DNA of 17,999 bases from Treponema sp. (GTDB taxonomy: Bacteria; Spirochaetota; Spirochaetia; Treponematales; Treponemataceae), in contig JAGARY010000299.1 of the NCBI GenBank assembly GCA_017622055.1, forward strand, positions 1 through 17,999, given 5' to 3'. Below the pieces are notes generated by a model. That model saw nothing but the letters and a program-made list of their open reading frames with translations, was not told the DNA's origin and ran no database searches. The translations under genes and the position numbers were made by a program. Within the stretch, counting starts at the first letter, position 1, and the number at the start of each line of letters is the position of its first letter. Positions 15,305 through 17,999 of this stretch are shown here, in pieces.

Positions 15305-16075
15305 ATGACTTTTGATTTTAATTTACAATTAGCAGAAAATTATAATAGTAATTCTCAAAAAAGCAGAATTCTCACAGAAGATTGGGTCGAAAGAAACTTA
15401 TATTGTCCTATTTGCGGAAAGCCATATATAAATCGATATGAAAACAATCATCCAACAGGTGATTTTTATTGCAAAGATTGTTCGGCTGATTTTGAATTGA
15501 AAAGTAAAGAGAGTAATTCTGGAAAACTATCTAAAACAATTACAGATGGTGAATATTCTACAATGATTTCTAGAATTACATCTTTTAGAAATCCAAATTT
15601 CTTTTTTATGACTTACAAGAATTATGCTGTTGACAATTTTATCTTAATTCCAAATCACTTTTTCACGCCTCAGATAATTATAAAACGAAAACCTCTTGGA
15701 CCTAATGCACAAAGAGCTGGTTGGACAGGCTGTAATATTGATATTTCATCTATACCTGATTCTGGTAAAATTTTTATTGTAAAAAATCAAATTGAAATAC
15801 AACACGAAACTGTAATTTCAAATTATGCGAAGACAAAATCGTTAAAAACTTCAAATCTTGAATCTCGCGGTTGGCTACTTGATACTTTAATGTGTATTGA
15901 GAAAATTCCTACAAAAAACTTTACACTTAATCAAATGTACGCTTTCGAAAATGAGTTAAAAGTAAAACATCCTGAAAATAATTTTATCAAAGATAAGATT
16001 CGGCAACAGCTTCAATATTTACGAGATAAAGGTTTCATAGAATTTGTAACGCCAGGACATTACAGAAAAATCTAA
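15305..16075 (+). CDS. dpnC: DpnI-type methyl-directed GATC endonuclease (256 aa)
   Basis: Full-length homologue of DpnI, which cleaves GATC only when the adenine is N6-methylated. The N-terminal nuclease domain keeps the PD-(D/E)xK residues D53, E64 and K66 at the same numbers as in DpnI, and the zinc-binding Cys34, Cys37, Cys56 and Cys59. NSQKSRILTEDWV (16-28), DGEYSTMISRI, NPNFFFMTY, RKPLGPNAQRAGWTGCNID and the C-terminal winged helix (about 183-256, with SRGW, KIRQQLQYLRDKGFIEF and YRKI) all match. Length is close to the 254 residues of DpnI. No good ribosome binding site precedes the ATG, because the repeat ending dam abuts it. It should be lethal beside an active Dam. Confidence 0.96.
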   Translation: MTFDFNLQLAENYNSNSQKSRILTEDWVERNLYCPICGKPYINRYENNHPTGDFYCKDCSADFELKSKESNSGKLSKTITDGEYSTMISRITSFRNPNFFFMTYKNYAVDNFILIPNHFFTPQIIIKRKPLGPNAQRAGWTGCNIDISSIPDSGKIFIVKNQIEIQHETVISNYAKTKSLKTSNLESRGWLLDTLMCIEKIPTKNFTLNQMYAFENELKVKHPENNFIKDKIRQQLQYLRDKGFIEFVTPGHYRKI

Positions 16076-16119
16076 AAAAAGTACTTGATTTATTTTAAAA
16101 TTTGATCAAGGATCAAAAA

Positions 16120-16317
16120 ATGAAATCATTCATCTTTTATACAAGTGAAGGTATAACTTTATCTCCAAATAATTCATTATGTGAAAATTTTCAAATTTTG
16201 GGTTTTGCGGACGCTCATTCAAAAGACATGGCATTAGAAATCTTTCTAAAAAATAATTCGTGGATATATGAACTTGGCTTTTCTCAAAACGAAATAATAT
16301 GCAAGGAGATTTTATAG
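16120..16317 (+). CDS. Small protein of unknown function in the DpnI cassette (65 aa)
   Basis: Starts MKSFIFYTSEGITLSPNN and ends ELGFSQNEIICKEIL. AAGGA seven bases before the ATG at 16120 decides this start over a TTG at 16102. It lies 44 bases after DpnI and two bases before the methylase, so it is part of the same unit. In S. pneumoniae the DpnI cassette carries a second small gene, dpnD, of unclear role. This protein occupies that position, but I do not see convincing sequence similarity. The function is unknown. Confidence 0.75.
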   Translation: MKSFIFYTSEGITLSPNNSLCENFQILGFADAHSKDMALEIFLKNNSWIYELGFSQNEIICKEIL

Positions 16318-16319
16318 AA

Positions 16320-17237
16320 ATGGCAAATTTAGCAGAGCGCATTTTTTCATGTTTTAAATCTGATGATTCTTTTTCTTTAAGCGATGCTTATTCTCATTTT
16401 AATGAGAGCGCAAATGAAACAATTCGAGCAAGAATATATGAAAACCTAGGAATAAAGTTTCAAAGAATTGCGAAAGGTGTTTATAAAACAATATATGGAA
16501 AACAGACCTGTGTATTAATAGAAGGTGATGGTCGTGATCTTTCGTTTCTAAAAGATAAATCAATTGATTGTATAATTACAGATCACCCCTGGAACGATTC
16601 AAAATCTAATAAGGGAGGTAATCGTTCATTTTCAGATTATGATTGCTTTCAATACGAATTAAATGATTTTATAGAAAAATCAAGGGTTCTTAAGGATGGC
16701 TGTTTTCTTGTTGAAATTCTTCCAGCTGAGAATGAAAATAATTATAAATATCTATACCAAATAAAAACGTATGCAGAGAAAAGTGGGTTTATTTATTATT
16801 CGAAAGTTACTTGGAAAAAAGGGAATTTTGTAAGTAATACCGGACGAAAAGCGAAAAATACTCAAGATGTAATGATATTTTCTAAAGGAAAAGCTAGAAA
16901 TATGCGTTTCGATTCAAAGAAGAGTGCATTATTAAAAGGTAATTACTATATGAGTGGAACTTCAAAAATGCTGCCTACAATGTTTGATATAGAACCTGTT
17001 TCAGTTAGAAAAAAAATACATCAAAGCGAATTACCTGTCTCATTGTGTGAAGAAATCATTGAATACGTTACTTATGAAAATGAAATTATTTTAGATTCAT
17101 TTGCTGGAAGTGGAGCTGTAGGAATAGCAGCCTTAAACAAAAATCGTAATTGTATATTAATTGAGAAAGATAAAAATGCGACAAAAATGATTTGTGAACG
17201 GTTTTCTGATAATTTATTTTTTGAAAAGATTGGTTAG
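16320..17237 (+). CDS. Beta-class DNA methyltransferase with DHPW motif (305 aa)
   Basis: N6-adenine or N4-cytosine methyltransferase with the motif order of the beta class: catalytic motif IV first (TDHPW, D88-W91), SAM-binding DSFAGSG last (about 259-265, followed by AVGIAAL and LIEKDK). Residues about 5-57 look like a winged-helix domain. Histidine in place of the first proline of DPPW is unusual and reminds me of phage-type methylases. Other blocks are GGNRSF, VEILPAENENNY and KGNFVSNTGRKAKNTQDVMIF. An AAGGAG lies about 11 bases before the ATG at 16320. An in-frame ATG at 16299 has no site upstream. GATC specificity is not suggested. It ends exactly where the DpnA remnant begins. Confidence 0.88.
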   Translation: MANLAERIFSCFKSDDSFSLSDAYSHFNESANETIRARIYENLGIKFQRIAKGVYKTIYGKQTCVLIEGDGRDLSFLKDKSIDCIITDHPWNDSKSNKGGNRSFSDYDCFQYELNDFIEKSRVLKDGCFLVEILPAENENNYKYLYQIKTYAEKSGFIYYSKVTWKKGNFVSNTGRKAKNTQDVMIFSKGKARNMRFDSKKSALLKGNYYMSGTSKMLPTMFDIEPVSVRKKIHQSELPVSLCEEIIEYVTYENEIILDSFAGSGAVGIAALNKNRNCILIEKDKNATKMICERFSDNLFFEKIG

Positions 17238-17999
17238 GATATCATTTCCAAATGGCGGCATTTCTGTTCAAAGCGGTAAACAAGTTTCTGTAAATAAAGG
17301 AGATTGGGACAGATCTCAAGGTTTTGAAAAAGATTACGAATTCAATCGTCAGTGGTTAAGTCTTTGCCGAGAAAAGCTTACAGAAGATGGTACTATCTGG
17401 ATAAGCGGAACTTATCACAATATTTTTAGTGTTGCACAAATGCTAAATGAATTAAATTTTCGCATTCTGAATTGTATTACCTGGGCTAAAACTAATCCTC
17501 CTCCAAATCTTTCATGTAAATTTTTTACTCATTCAACAGAGTTTATTCTCTGGGCACGAAAAAATAAAAAAGTTACTCACTACTACAATTACGAATTAAT
17601 GAAAGAAATTAACGGTGGAACTCAGATGCGTGATTTATGGTCTCTTCCGGCAATTGCAAAATGGGAAAAATCTTGTGGAAAACATCCAACTCAAAAGCCG
17701 CTCCCACTTCTTGCTCGTATAATTCTTGCATCAACAAAAGAAAATGATTGGATATTAGATCCCTTTACAGGTAGTTCAACGACGGGAATAGCAGCTAGTT
17801 TATTAAATCGTCGCTTTCTTGGATTAGACCAAGAAGAACCATTCCTTGAACTTTCTAAAAAACGCAGAGAAGAAATTAATAATCCTGCAACCAGATTTGA
17901 ATATCGTGAAAAAATCATGAAGTATTCAGATAAGCCATTAACTGGCATCTTTGAAGTTCATGAAGATGTTCCTTATTATGGGCCGGATTTACCGATTTA
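17230..17999 (+). pseudogene. dpnA: N-terminally truncated DpnA-type GATC methylase, partial at right edge
   Basis: Clear homologue of the DpnII second methylase (M2.DpnII/DpnA, beta-class, acting on GATC including single strands). It starts abruptly at NGGISVQSGKQVSVNKGDWD and continues EFNRQWLSLCREKL, GTIWISGTYHNIFSV, ITWAKTNPPPNLSCKFFTHSTEFILWARKN, HYYNYELMK, GKHPTQKP and the SAM motif DPFTGSSTTG. The N-terminal 40-50 residues, including the catalytic DPPY, are missing. The frame is open back to a TTG at 17230 overlapping the preceding stop, with no good ribosome binding site. The bases TATCATTTCCAAATGGCGG would fit DPPYHLSNGG with one base lost. It has no stop codon before the window ends and is probably non-functional. 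Confidence 0.85.

Noticed and set aside
16130..16342. 70-residue minus-strand ORF
   Set aside because: Antisense to the 65-residue gene and methylase start, which have proper ribosome binding sites and operon spacing.
17691..17948. 85-residue minus-strand ORF
   Set aside because: Antisense to the clearly homologous DpnA-type methylase.

Overview
The window is AT-rich, with short lysine- and glutamate-rich proteins, lipobox lipoproteins, intergenic AATTCTTAATT-type repeats and compact GC-rich palindromic repeats. Together with a ferredoxin-dependent 2-oxoacid oxidoreductase, this suggests an anaerobic, host- or rumen-associated spirochaete, probably Treponema. The taxon is inferred from gene content and repeat style; there is no rRNA or tRNA to confirm it.

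Left part (1-5760). A lipoprotein gene with an SH3-like and beta-propeller-like region runs off the left edge on the minus strand. It is followed by the decayed C-terminal end of a DUF3800-type gene on the plus strand, then a four-gene minus-strand operon for a UgpBCAE/MalK-type sugar or glycerol-phosphate ABC importer (binding lipoprotein, ATPase, two permeases).

Middle part (5960-13960, all minus strand). An operon for a four-subunit 2-oxoacid:ferredoxin oxidoreductase (delta, alpha/VorB, beta, gamma) is followed by two copies of one module: an XRE-cupin regulator next to an AMP-forming acyl-CoA synthetase. The module nearer the oxidoreductase is intact and carries an extra 62-residue ORF. 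In the other, the synthetase reading frame is broken by one in-frame TAA. The genes could link free carboxylic acids, acyl-CoAs and 2-oxoacids, for example branched-chain fatty acid use or branched-chain amino acid breakdown. The direction is not visible from the sequence.

Right part (14041-17999, plus strand). This is the most striking region. A DpnII-type locus appears to have been split by a DpnI-type cassette. The order is: a DpnM/Dam-like GATC adenine methylase whose C-terminus is replaced by a GC-rich palindromic repeat; a complete DpnI homologue with all catalytic and zinc residues; a 65-residue unknown protein; a beta-class methylase with a DHPW motif; and a DpnA-like second GATC methylase lacking its N-terminus and DPPY motif, which runs off the right edge. 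DpnI cuts methylated GATC and cannot coexist with an active Dam, so damage to both GATC methylases on either side of DpnI looks like the trace of a DpnII-to-DpnI switch. DpnI and DpnII cassettes are known as mutually exclusive alleles in Streptococcus pneumoniae; this locus looks like both at once.

Intergenic DNA is rich in structure: AATTCTTAATT-type repeats at gene ends, a CATTGCGAG...CAATGACAA palindromic element, a 35-bp perfect palindrome, GC-rich elements on both sides of dam, and tandem 14-bp motifs in the dam promoter region.
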